The translations under genes and the position numbers were made by a program. Source: ChocPot-Mid sp043804925 (GTDB taxonomy: Bacteria > Bacteroidota > Ignavibacteria > Kapaibacteriales > UBA2268). From it: 64,000 bases of DNA. Shown one piece after another: positions 37,415 to 47,525 of this stretch (position 1 is its first letter; the number at the start of each line of letters is the position of its first letter). The stretch lies in the NCBI GenBank assembly GCA_043804925.1, contig JAZDIP010000069.1:322140-386139 (forward strand), written 5' to 3'. Under the pieces are notes generated by a model. That model had not been told where the DNA came from. It ran no database searches and saw nothing but the letters and a program-made list of their open reading frames with translations.

Positions 37415-37445
37415 ATTTTTTAAAAGAAGTTAATCATTGTTATGT

Positions 37446-37488
37446 ATGCTGTTCCGGTTCAAGGCAATCGGAACGGCATTTTTATTTT
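37446..37488 (+). terminator. Rho-independent terminator
   Basis: ATGCTGTTCCG and CGGAACGGCAT form an 11-bp stem (one G-T pair) with a 12-base loop, followed by TTTTTATTTT. It lies 31 bases after the HExxH lipoprotein gene. Confidence 0.85.
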
Positions 37489-37522
37489 GAATTTTAAATT
37501 TCAAATAAATGTTATTTGGAAA

Positions 37523-38287
37523 TTATTCATTATCAGATGATTTCTTCCCCGCAATCTTTGCAATAAATATACTGATTTCATATAGAACGAAAAGAGGTGC
37601 GGCAAATAACATCATGCTTATTGGGTCTGTAGTTGGAGTTAACGCCGCTGCCAAAATCATTATAACCACTATACTGTGCCTGCGGTATTTTCTCATGAAC
37701 TGAGCCGTTACCATACCGAATTTAGCTAAAATAAACGTTATCATTGGCAATTCGAAAAGCAAACCTGCAGAGAGAAGCATTATGGTTATAAAACTCAGAT
37801 AGCTGTTAACATCAATAATATTTTCAATTTTCTTCGTACCGAAAGAAGCAGCAAAACTCATCATTGTCGGTATCATCAGAAAATATGCAAATGCAACACC
37901 CGAAAGAAAACAAAGCGAAGTTAAAAAAGTAATTTTACTTACCCATTTTCTCTCGGTCATATAGAGTCCCGGAGCAATGAACTTCCAAAGTTGATAAAGC
38001 GAAAATGGAAAAGAAATAATGATTCCGATTATAAATATTAGTTTGAAGTACATCAGGGGTTGACCGAAGGGGCTTAAGTTTTGCAATTTCAAATTGACGC
38101 TTACTGATGGAGCCAAAATAACATACTCTAAAATTTTATCAATAAATACACCCGAAATAACGCATCCGATGACCAAACCGGCGACAGCCCATACGATTCT
38201 TTTTCGCAACTCTTCAAGATGGCTGAGAAAACCCATACCCTCTTCAGTTGCTTTTTCATCATCTTTTATCTTTTTATCTTTTTTCAT
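37523..38287 (-). CDS. tatC: Sec-independent protein translocase subunit TatC
   Basis: TatC is the signal-peptide receptor of the twin-arginine translocon in the inner membrane. The 254-residue protein shows FLSHLEELRKRI at the start of the first membrane segment (conserved Glu), six membrane spans, and the periplasmic segment LYMTERKW. The C-terminal tail is short and charged. A likely Tat substrate, the LD-carboxypeptidase at 62804, is in the window. TatA/B are not seen nearby. Confidence 0.96.
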   Translation of the reverse strand: MKKDKKIKDDEKATEEGMGFLSHLEELRKRIVWAVAGLVIGCVISGVFIDKILEYVILAPSVSVNLKLQNLSPFGQPLMYFKLIFIIGIIISFPFSLYQLWKFIAPGLYMTERKWVSKITFLTSLCFLSGVAFAYFLMIPTMMSFAASFGTKKIENIIDVNSYLSFITIMLLSAGLLFELPMITFILAKFGMVTAQFMRKYRRHSIVVIMILAAALTPTTDPISMMLFAAPLFVLYEISIFIAKIAGKKSSDNE

Positions 38288-38597
38288 TTAATAAAATTAT
38301 GAAATTTTATAATAACAATGTTTGAAAAGTTAAACATACAGCCAATTTACCATACTAATAACATTTGTCATTAAATTCGGCTAACTATCAAAAAAAACTA
38401 AATACAACTCCAACGCAATTATTACTTTTCTAAATTATATAAGGTATAGTTTATTAAAGCTAAGTTCAACAAGATACAAAAATAATACGAAATTAATTGA
38501 CAAACTATTAGATGAATTTAAAAAATCATCAGTTTTTCATTTAACTCCCAAAAAATCCCTATTTTTGTAAACAAATTTTTAACTTAATTAGAATATA
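38288..38597. promoter_or_regulatory. divergent promoter region tatC/der
   Basis: This is a 310-base AT-rich gap. For der, TATTTTTG at 38560-38567 matches the Bacteroidota -7 element TAnnTTTG, with a poor -33 match (TTTC at 38535-38538, 21 bases upstream). The tatC promoter was not located. No gene or RNA was recognised. Confidence 0.45.
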
Positions 38598-39923
38598 ATG
38601 AATATTGTTGCAATAGTAGGCAGACCAAATGTTGGCAAATCCACACTGTTTAACCGATTAATCGGTGAAAAAAGTGCCATAATCGAAGCCACGCCAGGTG
38701 TTACAAGGGATAGACTGTATGGTGAATCTGACTGGAACGGAAAATACTTTATGGTGATTGATACGGGCGGTTTTATTCCCGGCACTGAAGATACAATGGA
38801 AAAAGCAATTCGGGAGCAGGCATATATTGCAATCGAAGAAGCAGATGCCATTATTTTCGTTTGCGACGGAAAAGACGGTGTTACGCCATTTGATATAGAT
38901 ATTGCAACAATCTTAAGAACATCCAACAAACCCGTAACTCTGGTTATCAATAAATGTGATAATGAGAAAATGGATTTGCTGTCTTATGAGTTTCATAATC
39001 TCGGACTTGGAAATCCATATCCAATTTCGGGATTAAACGGCAGAGGAACAGGAGATTTCCTCGATGAAGTAGCTCAAAATTTAAAAGACGAAAGTATTTA
39101 TCAATCTGATGCAAGATTGAAAATAGCTTTTGTAGGAAGACCGAACTCTGGCAAATCAAGCTTAACAAATGCACTTTTAGGGCAGGAAAGGTCTATCGTT
39201 ACTGATATTCCGGGAACAACACGCGATTCAATTGACAGCGTTTTAAAATTCCACGGTGAAGAAATTGTGTTAATTGACACTGCAGGTCTTAGAAAAAAAA
39301 GCAGGATTAAGGAAAATATTGAGATGTTCAGTATTTTACGAACAGCTACTGCAATAAGCAGGTCGGATGTTGTAGTTGTGCTTGTTGATGCTCAGCGAGG
39401 ATTTGAAGAACAGGACAAAAAGATAATCAATCAGGTAACAGATGCCCGGAAAGGTGTTATTATCGCTCTCAACAAGTGGGATATCGTCGAAAAGGACAAC
39501 AAAACAGCACAACAATACGAAGTATTATTTTATGAGCAGATGCAGACTCATTACTATGCACCGATTGTCTTCATTTCCGCATTGACCAAACAAAGAATTG
39601 TTAAAGTCATCGAAATTGCAAAGGAAATCAAAGATAAAAGATGCAATAGAGTTTCGACAGCTAATTTGAACAAGACCATATTACCTATACTTGAAAGAAC
39701 TCCCCCACCTGCTGTACATGGAAGAGATTTGAGAATTAATTATATAACTCAAACGGGAATCGAACCGCCGGTTTTTGCATTTTTCTGTAATTATCCACAG
39801 TTGATACCGGATTCCTACAAAAAATTCATGGAAAAATCCATAAGGGCGAACTTTAATTTTGAAGGAACCCCGATATCCTTTATTTTTAGGAAGAAGAACA
39901 AGAACGACTTTTTTAATGGATAA
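38598..39923 (+). CDS. der: ribosome biogenesis GTPase Der (EngA)
   Basis: Der is an essential GTPase for 50S ribosome assembly. The 441-residue protein has two tandem G domains: first GRPNVGKSTLFNRLIG with DTGG and NKCD, second GRPNSGKSSLTNALLG with DTAG and NKWD, followed by the KH-like C-terminal domain (RTPPPAVHGRDLRINY). All motifs are intact and length is normal. A nested inverted repeat follows 20 bases downstream. Confidence 0.97.
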   Translation: MNIVAIVGRPNVGKSTLFNRLIGEKSAIIEATPGVTRDRLYGESDWNGKYFMVIDTGGFIPGTEDTMEKAIREQAYIAIEEADAIIFVCDGKDGVTPFDIDIATILRTSNKPVTLVINKCDNEKMDLLSYEFHNLGLGNPYPISGLNGRGTGDFLDEVAQNLKDESIYQSDARLKIAFVGRPNSGKSSLTNALLGQERSIVTDIPGTTRDSIDSVLKFHGEEIVLIDTAGLRKKSRIKENIEMFSILRTATAISRSDVVVVLVDAQRGFEEQDKKIINQVTDARKGVIIALNKWDIVEKDNKTAQQYEVLFYEQMQTHYYAPIVFISALTKQRIVKVIEIAKEIKDKRCNRVSTANLNKTILPILERTPPPAVHGRDLRINYITQTGIEPPVFAFFCNYPQLIPDSYKKFMEKSIRANFNFEGTPISFIFRKKNKNDFFNG

Positions 39924-39943
39924 TAGCTACAATTCTTAAAATT

Positions 39944-40012
39944 GTCATTCCTGCGAAAGCAGGAATCTAAAAAACCTCATGAATTCTGGATTCCTGCTTT
40001 CGCAGGAATGAC
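39944..40012. repeat. nested palindromic repeat (GTCATTCCTGCGAAAGCAGG type)
   Basis: Two 24-base arms, 39944-39967 and 39989-40012, are perfect reverse complements separated by 21 bases. Each arm is itself a hairpin, ATTCCTGC-GAAA-GCAGGAAT. The same motif is a known dispersed palindrome in many unrelated bacteria. Next to der it may also stall transcription. Confidence 0.85.
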
Positions 40013-40054
40013 TTGCTATTAATTTAAAATGGCTCAACAAATATTTATTATAAA

Positions 40055-40088
40055 AAAAAACCGGCAGATAAAATCCACCGGTTTTTTC
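40055..40088. terminator. bidirectional terminator between der and susD
   Basis: AAAAAACCGG and CCGGTTTTTT form a 10-bp stem with a 13-base loop between convergent genes. Confidence 0.88.
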
Positions 40089-40102
40089 GTCCAACATTAA
40101 TA

Positions 40103-41533
40103 TTAATCTAGCTCTCCGCCATACTTTTTATTTAAAATCCACTTAACTAATTCGGGATCACCTGGAGCATCATGTCCTTCAACTGTGCTGTAATTCGGAT
40201 TAGCATTCTTTTCACTCGTTGGATAAATCCAGCGATAAGGTATTCCGGTAGCCGGTAAAGTACCTGTTCTTCTCATATCATGATATGCCTGACCTTCAAG
40301 GAACAATTCGAGATACTTTTGCTTCAATACTTCAGCAATTACAGCATCTTTGTCAGTGCTTGAAAAATCAGTCAATCCTGCATTCAGACGAATGATATTT
40401 ACATCATTAACAGCACCGGGAAGGTCTGTTCCCCTTGCTTTACATTCTGCACGTATCAGAACATTCTCCTCATAGGAAGCTGCAGGGAAATAATCGCCAT
40501 AACCACCGTACTTTAGCAAATGGCATGTTAATGAGTTATCCTCTTCTTTTGGATCCGGAGCCGGATTATATGTCCTGTTTGAAACAGCAAATCCCCAATA
40601 TTCCCCATCACCATTAGGTAAGAAATATTCTGTAATTCTGTTATCCCCGGCTTCTGAATTCAATAACCTCATAAAATTGGCATCACAACGTAATGGTTCA
40701 CCTGTTTCGGTTAAAGTCCAATGTCCCCAAGGTGAATATTCTCCGGCACTCGAAGTGTGAATTCCAAACAATGTATTTGCTGCTGAGGAAATTCCTAAAT
40801 TAGCTTCGGTTAATGCCTCGGCATATTCTCCCATGTGCAAATGATATCTGGCTTTCAAAGTATGAACAACTTCTATCCATTTTGTACCATCGCCACCAAA
40901 GTTAAGGTCTCTTTCGTATTCGCCGGCACTTGCAAAATGCGTCAGAGCTTCATCCAACAATGATTGTGCTTCATCATAAGCTTCTCTCTGTGTAGCAAAT
41001 TCCGGAGGTTCGAGACCATTAATTACAATCGGTATAGAACCATAAATAGCCGCCATTTCAGCAAAGAAAATAGCTCTGTATGTTTTAGCCATGCCAAGAA
41101 TTGTATTTCGGGTACCGGCTAAAGCATCACTTGCGAATACATCCGGAGCCCATGAAATTATATCTGTTGTGATTTTAACACCTCGATATCCTGTTAATTT
41201 CCAAACATCATCCGGAGGTCCGTCTTCTTTTAAGTTATAAGAATTCCATTCAACGGGTTGTGGCCTTCCCAATCCGGGAGGTGAACACATTTGCCAGACA
41301 AAGAAACTGTTGATTCTTGACCTGTCACTTGAATAAAAATCTGCTGCTGCAACCTGCAAAGCAATAGTTAAACCATAAACTCCGTCAACAGATTTTACCT
41401 TCTCTTGATTAATCGCATTAGGAGATTGATTTATACTGTTGTCAATATCACATGAAGTTAAAACCACACCTATTGCAAACAAAGGGAGCAAGAGTTTTAT
41501 GCTTATTCTTTTGATAATATTATATGTTTTCAT
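40103..41533 (-). CDS. susD: SusD/RagB-family surface lipoprotein
   Basis: SusD-like proteins sit on the outer surface and hand nutrient (often glycan) to their SusC partner. The 476-residue protein has a lipoprotein signal (GVVLTSC, residues 22-28) and the family pattern: N-terminal SusD-like segment with TPR-type helices, RAIFFAEMAAIYGSIPIV, YDEAQSLLDEALTHFA, HTLKARYHLHMGEYAEAL, and a C-terminal LFLEGQAYHDMRRTGTLP. It lies 12 bases after susC. The symbol is by family; the substrate is not known to be starch. Confidence 0.93.
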   Translation of the reverse strand: MKTYNIIKRISIKLLLPLFAIGVVLTSCDIDNSINQSPNAINQEKVKSVDGVYGLTIALQVAAADFYSSDRSRINSFFVWQMCSPPGLGRPQPVEWNSYNLKEDGPPDDVWKLTGYRGVKITTDIISWAPDVFASDALAGTRNTILGMAKTYRAIFFAEMAAIYGSIPIVINGLEPPEFATQREAYDEAQSLLDEALTHFASAGEYERDLNFGGDGTKWIEVVHTLKARYHLHMGEYAEALTEANLGISSAANTLFGIHTSSAGEYSPWGHWTLTETGEPLRCDANFMRLLNSEAGDNRITEYFLPNGDGEYWGFAVSNRTYNPAPDPKEEDNSLTCHLLKYGGYGDYFPAASYEENVLIRAECKARGTDLPGAVNDVNIIRLNAGLTDFSSTDKDAVIAEVLKQKYLELFLEGQAYHDMRRTGTLPATGIPYRWIYPTSEKNANPNYSTVEGHDAPGDPELVKWILNKKYGGELD

Positions 41534-41545
41534 AAATTCCTCCTT

Positions 41546-44500
41546 TTAATAGATTATTGAAACACCAAAACGAAATGACATCGTTTGCGGTAATGTGAAA
41601 TAATCATACCCACGCCCTTCTGCGAGTGAGAATGTGTTAACTTCAGGATCAAATCCGGTATAATCGGTTATTGTTAGTAGGTTCCTTGCAGTAAATGTAA
41701 ATACAATTGTGTTAATATTCCATTCCTGCAAACCATGCCAACGGTATTCCAGAGAAACTTCACGTAATTTAATAAATGAGCCGTCTTCAACATGTGCTTC
41801 ATTAACTAAAAAACCATTCTCATAAGTCCAATACTTCTCAGTTTTATCTGCATTTTCAAATACTGCATTACCGTTATCGTCAAAACTTACTATTTGTACT
41901 TGGGTACCTTCATCGTTTACCCAATTGTCCTCTCTGTCTTCGGTGTTACCATGGGTACCAAAGTTATAAAGCGCACCTCTTGTACCATTCCACACATCGA
42001 ATCCCCATGATGCATCTATGAGGAAGCTGAATGTGAAATCTTTCAAAAATGTAAGGTCACTTCTAAAACTAAATAAAAATTCAGGATTAGGATTACCAAG
42101 TATTTGCAAATTTTCATCATGTATTGGTACTCCAATGTATCCCATACCATATTGGTCATTGAAAACTTTTTCTCCATTTTCCATATAATAAATGGCTCCT
42201 GTTGTACCATCACCATTATCATAATCGGGATCCCATTGAGTATAAACAAGATTGCCGCTTTCATCCTTCAGGTATCCGTATCCCCAGAAAACACCAAGCT
42301 CTTCACCTTCCATGGCGATATTATTAATGCCAACGAATCCACCATTTAGTGATAGATATTCTGCACCTACAAGCTTTGTAACTTCATTTTTAACTGTAGA
42401 GTAGTTAAACATACAGTTCCAAACAAAATCTTCTGTTAAAATCGGTGTTGCCTTCAATGATAATTCGAATCCCTGATTATACATCTGACCGGCATTTCTC
42501 AACTGCTGGTCAAAACCGGTTGAAGCCGCTAAAGGAACATCGAGAATCAGGTCGTACATGTTCTCATAAAAATATGTTGCCTCCAAACTGATTCTATTAT
42601 CGAGAAATCCCAAATCTAAACCGATTTCTCTTTCAAGTGTTCTTTCAGGTCCAATTTCGCTTGAGCCGGCAACAACATAGTAATCTGCAGGAAGTCCACC
42701 TTGTCTGTATCCGATGTATCCGCCACGGTTTGCCGTCGAACTTCTGTCCCATGGGTCGAAAAATCCACCAGTCCCATACAAAAAGTTTGTTGCATAGACT
42801 CCTGGTAAGCTTGGTGAACCTGCTTCGCCATAAGATGCTCTCAACCTGATGTTACTGAAAATATCCTTAGTTCCTTTCATAAATTCTTCATCCGAAAGTG
42901 TGTAAGAAAGTCCGGCTTTAGGATAATAATGGAACTGATCGGATTCTCCAAAAGTAGATTTTCCATCTCTTCGTATTGCCAAAGTCAAAGATAATCTATC
43001 CCATAAAGTTGAGGTTAGTTGTGCAAATAATCCGACCATCTTCTTTTGGTAATAAGCTGAACCACCGTCCTTTGTAGCACCTGCTTCTATCTGGTTGAAA
43101 TGTGGAGATGTTTCAACAGCATCAGCCCAGTCATTTGTATTTTCATACCAAATAGTCTGACTTCCTATAACCAAATTCGTCTGCAATTGGTCATCAAAAA
43201 ATGATTGAGATGCCGTAGCAGTTAAATCTAAGTTCATTTGGTTGGTTCTAATTGTCTGGTGATTGATATATCCTGCTCTGTTTGGAGAATTAGCTGCACC
43301 TACAGCTAATCTTTCAATATTAGCATAAGAATAATTATCCAGGCCAAAATTTCCGGCAAGAGTCATCCAATAATATGGTTTCCATTTTATATCCGTACTA
43401 TGCAAAAACCTTTCGATTTGAGAATTATAAGTATTCATCTCCTCTGTCCAAATCGGATTATCATAGCCGGCGAACCTTCTTTGAGTACCATCATCATAAA
43501 GATATTTATCATTTTTAAATTCCGGAGGTGTTCTCAAAGCTCCAAGTAATATACCTGAAGGATTTGAACCATCCTGAGGCAAATCGTTATTAATAGAAAT
43601 ATAATTATTGTTTGTCTGTAAAGTAACACCCGGTAACAAAGACATACCCAAATTAGCTCTTACACTAGCTCTGTCATAATTCGAGCCCACAACAAAGCCC
43701 TGGATTCCTTCGATTGTTCCGTTAACCAGATAATCGAACTGCGGAACACCTCCGGAAATTGATAATGACTGGACATTTGACAGACCTGTCCTGAAAGGAA
43801 CCTCGTCCTGAGCATAAGTTTTCGTACCGGCAGGTAATTTGTCTCCATAAGAGTCGCTTGAGCCCGGTGTTTGAGTTGCTTCATCGAAAGGAATACGCTG
43901 CCCATAGGTTGTTTGCAAAGGAATGCTCCCGGATTTTTGGTCAACCTGAACACTACTGGAATAAGTAATTCTTGAAGGTTTACCTTCGGGGGACATTGAA
44001 CCTCTTTTTGTTGTTATCAGCACTACACCATTTGCAGCTTGAGAACCATAAATTGCCGCAGCTGAAGCACCTTTCAATATCTCCATTGACTCGATATCCA
44101 AAGGATTGATGTCAATTGCCCTATTGCCAAACTGTTTTGTTCCGCTTGGGTCGTACAATGCATCGTTATCCATTATTATACCATCAATTACATAAAGAGG
44201 TTCGGAACTTCCCATAATGGTCTTTCTTCCTCTCATAGTAATGTAAGTACCTGCACCGGGAGTACCGCTGTTTCTCGTAACCTGTACACCGGCAACTCTG
44301 CCACTTATTGCATCGATAGCGCTTGAAGAAATTACTTTTGCAACTTCCTTGCCACTGACAGAACCAATCGTGTTACCTAGTTTATTTCTGTCAACTTCTC
44401 CGCTGAGCCCTATTACGACAATTTCATCTGTCATAACACCGCTTGTAGAAAGTTCGAAATCAACTGTCTCGGTTTCTCCGGGTTTTAATGTAACTTCCTT

Positions 44501-44818
44501 CGAAACATCTTCGAAACCGATAAATTTCGCTCTTACAATATACTTCCCCTCGGGAGCTTTGAACGAAAAGTTACCATCTTTGTCTGTTACTGCACCAGCC
44601 CTTATGGATGGTATAGCTACTGTCGCTCCGATCATTGGTTGACCGGTTGTTTTGTCAACAACCTTACCTTTAATCTCTGCCTTCTGTGCCAGTGCATTGC
44701 CTGACATCAGTACCAAAGCAATAAATATGCTTAGAATTAATAGGAAAATAGGCGGTTTTTTTTGGAACCTGCTCCTAAATCCCGTTACGGGTTGGGATTT
44801 GGTTTTTGTAGTATCCAT
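41546..44818 (-). CDS. susC: SusC/RagA-family TonB-linked outer membrane transporter
   Basis: The 1090-residue protein imports nutrient across the outer membrane with energy from TonB. After a signal segment (about 26-44) comes a carboxypeptidase-regulatory-like domain (AEIKGKVVDKTTGQPMIGAT), the linker DEIVVIGL, the plug with the SusC signature PLYVIDGI and GSQAANGVVLITTKRG, then a 22-strand barrel ending SFRFGVSIIY. The N-terminus before the signal is long (25 residues, including RSRFQKK). No regulator, sensor or glycoside hydrolase lies next to the pair, so substrate cannot be inferred; it is not a full polysaccharide locus. Confidence 0.95.
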   Translation of the reverse strand: MDTTKTKSQPVTGFRSRFQKKPPIFLLILSIFIALVLMSGNALAQKAEIKGKVVDKTTGQPMIGATVAIPSIRAGAVTDKDGNFSFKAPEGKYIVRAKFIGFEDVSKEVTLKPGETETVDFELSTSGVMTDEIVVIGLSGEVDRNKLGNTIGSVSGKEVAKVISSSAIDAISGRVAGVQVTRNSGTPGAGTYITMRGRKTIMGSSEPLYVIDGIIMDNDALYDPSGTKQFGNRAIDINPLDIESMEILKGASAAAIYGSQAANGVVLITTKRGSMSPEGKPSRITYSSSVQVDQKSGSIPLQTTYGQRIPFDEATQTPGSSDSYGDKLPAGTKTYAQDEVPFRTGLSNVQSLSISGGVPQFDYLVNGTIEGIQGFVVGSNYDRASVRANLGMSLLPGVTLQTNNNYISINNDLPQDGSNPSGILLGALRTPPEFKNDKYLYDDGTQRRFAGYDNPIWTEEMNTYNSQIERFLHSTDIKWKPYYWMTLAGNFGLDNYSYANIERLAVGAANSPNRAGYINHQTIRTNQMNLDLTATASQSFFDDQLQTNLVIGSQTIWYENTNDWADAVETSPHFNQIEAGATKDGGSAYYQKKMVGLFAQLTSTLWDRLSLTLAIRRDGKSTFGESDQFHYYPKAGLSYTLSDEEFMKGTKDIFSNIRLRASYGEAGSPSLPGVYATNFLYGTGGFFDPWDRSSTANRGGYIGYRQGGLPADYYVVAGSSEIGPERTLEREIGLDLGFLDNRISLEATYFYENMYDLILDVPLAASTGFDQQLRNAGQMYNQGFELSLKATPILTEDFVWNCMFNYSTVKNEVTKLVGAEYLSLNGGFVGINNIAMEGEELGVFWGYGYLKDESGNLVYTQWDPDYDNGDGTTGAIYYMENGEKVFNDQYGMGYIGVPIHDENLQILGNPNPEFLFSFRSDLTFLKDFTFSFLIDASWGFDVWNGTRGALYNFGTHGNTEDREDNWVNDEGTQVQIVSFDDNGNAVFENADKTEKYWTYENGFLVNEAHVEDGSFIKLREVSLEYRWHGLQEWNINTIVFTFTARNLLTITDYTGFDPEVNTFSLAEGRGYDYFTLPQTMSFRFGVSIIY

Positions 44819-45143
44819 AAATTCCCCTTAAATTGGTTAGGAAATAGTTAATTTAATTACAACACTAAATCTATATCTATAGTCTAAAGTCTAAATTCTA
44901 TTATCTATTAATTTTTGCTTGAATTATTCTTTTATTTTCTTGTCTGAATATTTTTCCTTTCAAATATAGTAAACGAATTTTTTATTTTATATTAGATTTC
45001 AATTAAATCAAATATCTCATTTTGATTTTTAGAAATTTAAAGAAATAATTAAATCAAAACAAATATATTTTTTAAAAAAGATAGATTCCTTAATTAAAAT
45101 TAATATTATTTTCATTTGAATTTTGTTTTCTTTATTGGTTTGA
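44819..45143. promoter_or_regulatory. susC upstream region
   Basis: These 325 AT-rich bases upstream of susC contain TATATTTG on the minus strand (44968-44961), matching TAnnTTTG, but no TTTG at the right distance. There is a short tattat/tctaaa repeat run at 44872-44910. No gene or attenuator hairpin was seen. Confidence 0.4.
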
Positions 45144-46403
45144 TTAATCGCTTTCCAATTTTCTTTTAATTACTACCAAAGTCTGGTCGTCGCTGAAGTC
45201 CGACTCTTTTGTAAACTTCTGAACATTTTCAATTATAGCATAAGCAATTTCTTCGGGCATTAAAGCATGATTTTTCTTAATAATATAAAATAGTCTATCC
45301 TCACCGTAAAGATTGCCATCCTTGTCACGAGCTTCAGTTATCCCATCTGTATAAAGAACAAGAATATCTCCGCGATGCATCCGTAAATTTTCTACCCCAA
45401 ACTTTTGATGCTCCAGCAAACCTAAAAAACCACCGGTCGAATCCAGCTTTTGCCAAGTGTCTGTTGTTGGTCTGTAGTGAATGGGAGGACAATGACCTGC
45501 ATTGGCATAAAGAACCAACCTGTTGGAAGAAAGAGTCAATTCACAATAGAATAAAGTAACGAATCTTTCATAAGGGAAAGTCTCCCAGATAAGATTATTC
45601 AACTTAGAGATGAATTTCGATATACTTGAAGTAAATGTACTGCCCATCCTTATTGCACCTGAAAGAAACAGAGCTTGAGTTGCCGCAGGAAGTCCGCTTG
45701 CAGCAGCATCGCTGACAACAATACTTAAACGTTCTTCTTCATCAATTGAATGTAGAATATAGTCAAAATAATCACCGCCTATATAATGCGCAGCTAAGCA
45801 CAATCCATAAATATCATAATCGTGAAATTGAAGTTTGTGGTCTGGTTGCAAACTAATCTGAATTTCCGATGCTTTCATTATGTCTTTTTCGATTTTTTTC
45901 TGTTGTTGTTGTGAAGTCAAGCTCTTTAGTGCTATGTTAGCAACACTATTAATGATATTCAATGTTTCGTAGAAGGATTGCAGTATTTCAGGGGCATTGA
46001 ACCCCAAAGCATACTTATAATATTTGCCTGTTTTCAGTCTAATAACATCTCCAACTCCTGTTACCGAATAAATTTCGATACCTTTTTCCCTCAAAGTTGG
46101 GTCTGTTTCGTAATTTAATACTGTTCGTTCTTTAATAAGTCTTGGTAAAATCGGATGCTCAACAATCTTTATTGAATACCCCTTAGGTATTTTTTTTAAA
46201 TTGCCAATTTGATAAACTAATTTATAAGACGATGTTTCGGGCTCCAGTTCCCAGATTCTGCCACCGGTAATCTCGAATTCGGCCATATTAACAATATCTT
46301 TAACGAGATATTTCAACAATGTAAATTCCTTTTTAAAATTTCTCGATGTAAGCTTTTCTACAAGCTTAAAAGTATTTCTTTGATGGTCGTAATGTGATGA
46401 CAT
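45144..46403 (-). CDS. GAF-like domain - SpoIIE/RsbU-type PP2C phosphatase
   Basis: The 419-residue soluble protein has an N-terminal sensory domain of GAF-like character (about 20-165), a short coiled linker (SLTSQQQQKKIEKDIMKASEIQISLQP) and a C-terminal SpoIIE phosphatase domain: HYIGGDYFDYI and VVSDAAASGLPAA hold the metal-binding Asp residues, followed by LYANAGHCPPIHY and LVLYTDGITEARD. SpoIIE/RsbU phosphatases dephosphorylate anti-anti-sigma factors in partner-switching pathways. The usual DVSGHG is SDAAASG here. No anti-sigma partner is in the window. Confidence 0.9.
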   Translation of the reverse strand: MSSHYDHQRNTFKLVEKLTSRNFKKEFTLLKYLVKDIVNMAEFEITGGRIWELEPETSSYKLVYQIGNLKKIPKGYSIKIVEHPILPRLIKERTVLNYETDPTLREKGIEIYSVTGVGDVIRLKTGKYYKYALGFNAPEILQSFYETLNIINSVANIALKSLTSQQQQKKIEKDIMKASEIQISLQPDHKLQFHDYDIYGLCLAAHYIGGDYFDYILHSIDEEERLSIVVSDAAASGLPAATQALFLSGAIRMGSTFTSSISKFISKLNNLIWETFPYERFVTLFYCELTLSSNRLVLYANAGHCPPIHYRPTTDTWQKLDSTGGFLGLLEHQKFGVENLRMHRGDILVLYTDGITEARDKDGNLYGEDRLFYIIKKNHALMPEEIAYAIIENVQKFTKESDFSDDQTLVVIKRKLESD

Positions 46404-46470
46404 ATTTTCTGAAAAAATAAATTATATAATTATTAATTTCTTTCTAAACTTTTCTTAGGATGTTTCGCAC

Positions 46471-47364
46471 TTAGATTTTAATACCTGCTTTTTTCAATGC
46501 ATTAGTAATTTTCGATTTATTTTGAGATTGCAAAGGTACAAGAGGTAATCTGTAAAGTTCCTTAATAAATCCCATCTGCGACAATACATATTTTACGGGA
46601 ATTGGACTTGATTCTATAAAATTGATATTCATCAAATCAAAAAGCCCGAAATGAATCTTTTTTGCCTGTTCGTATTTTCCATCGAGTGCAAAATGTATCA
46701 TTCTGCCAAACTCGACAGGGGCATAATTTGAAAGCACAGAAACACAACCCTTTGCACCAATTGAGATAGCAGGTAACGTCAAAGCATCATCTCCACTTAG
46801 CAGGTTAAATCCCCTTGGAGCATTTTTAATGATTTCCATCATCTGCCCCAAATTACCGGATGCTTCTTTGGTTCCTATCACATTTTTGCATTCTTCAGCG
46901 ATTTTTAATTGTGTCTCAGGTAAAATATTTACAGAAGTTCTTCCGGGTACGTTATATATAATCTGCGGAATATCAACATTATTTGCAATTGTCTTATAGT
47001 GCTCAAATAAGCCGCTTTGTGTTGGTTTGTTATAATAAGGAGCAACAATAAGCACTGCATCGACACCCAGTTCCTTAGCTCTTGAAGTCAATTCAATTGT
47101 GTCTTTTGTATTGTTTGAACCTGTCCCGGCAATCACAGGTATCTTGCCGTTAGCAAAATCAATTGTCTTTCCCATTAATTCAAATTTTTCTTCTTTGGAT
47201 AATGCAGGACTTTCACCGGTTGTACCTGCTACCAGTATGGCATCAATTCTCGATTTTATCTGAAAGTCAATCAGCTTTTTTAAAGCGTCAAAATCTATCT
47301 CGAGATTTTTTTTAAATGGTGTTACAAGTGCTGTAATCGTACCTTTACAGATATTTGCTTTCAT
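46471..47364 (-). CDS. dapA: 4-hydroxy-tetrahydrodipicolinate synthase
   Basis: DapA condenses pyruvate with aspartate semialdehyde in lysine and diaminopimelate synthesis. The 297-residue protein has AGTTGESP with Thr48/Thr49, the catalytic Tyr137 in IIYNVPGR and the Schiff-base Lys166 in GTKEASGN. Length is normal. It precedes the SpoIIE-type gene by 67 bases and follows ssrA on the same strand. Confidence 0.96.
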   Translation of the reverse strand: MKANICKGTITALVTPFKKNLEIDFDALKKLIDFQIKSRIDAILVAGTTGESPALSKEEKFELMGKTIDFANGKIPVIAGTGSNNTKDTIELTSRAKELGVDAVLIVAPYYNKPTQSGLFEHYKTIANNVDIPQIIYNVPGRTSVNILPETQLKIAEECKNVIGTKEASGNLGQMMEIIKNAPRGFNLLSGDDALTLPAISIGAKGCVSVLSNYAPVEFGRMIHFALDGKYEQAKKIHFGLFDLMNINFIESSPIPVKYVLSQMGFIKELYRLPLVPLQSQNKSKITNALKKAGIKI

Positions 47365-47525
47365 AATCTCCCATTAATTAATTTTTTAAAAACAATTTAC
47401 AAATACAATTTAATCACTATTTTTCAAAATAAAAAATTCTTGTACTCTAAAATTAAAAAGCTATTTGAAGTTATTTTAAGATATGAACTAACAGGAATTA
47501 TTAAGAAAAAGCAAACATGTCGCAT

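Noticed and set aside
40103..44818. SusC/SusD pair as part of a full polysaccharide utilisation locus
   Set aside because: No glycoside hydrolase, regulator or sensor lies next to it; the GH31 gene is 30 kb away on the other strand.
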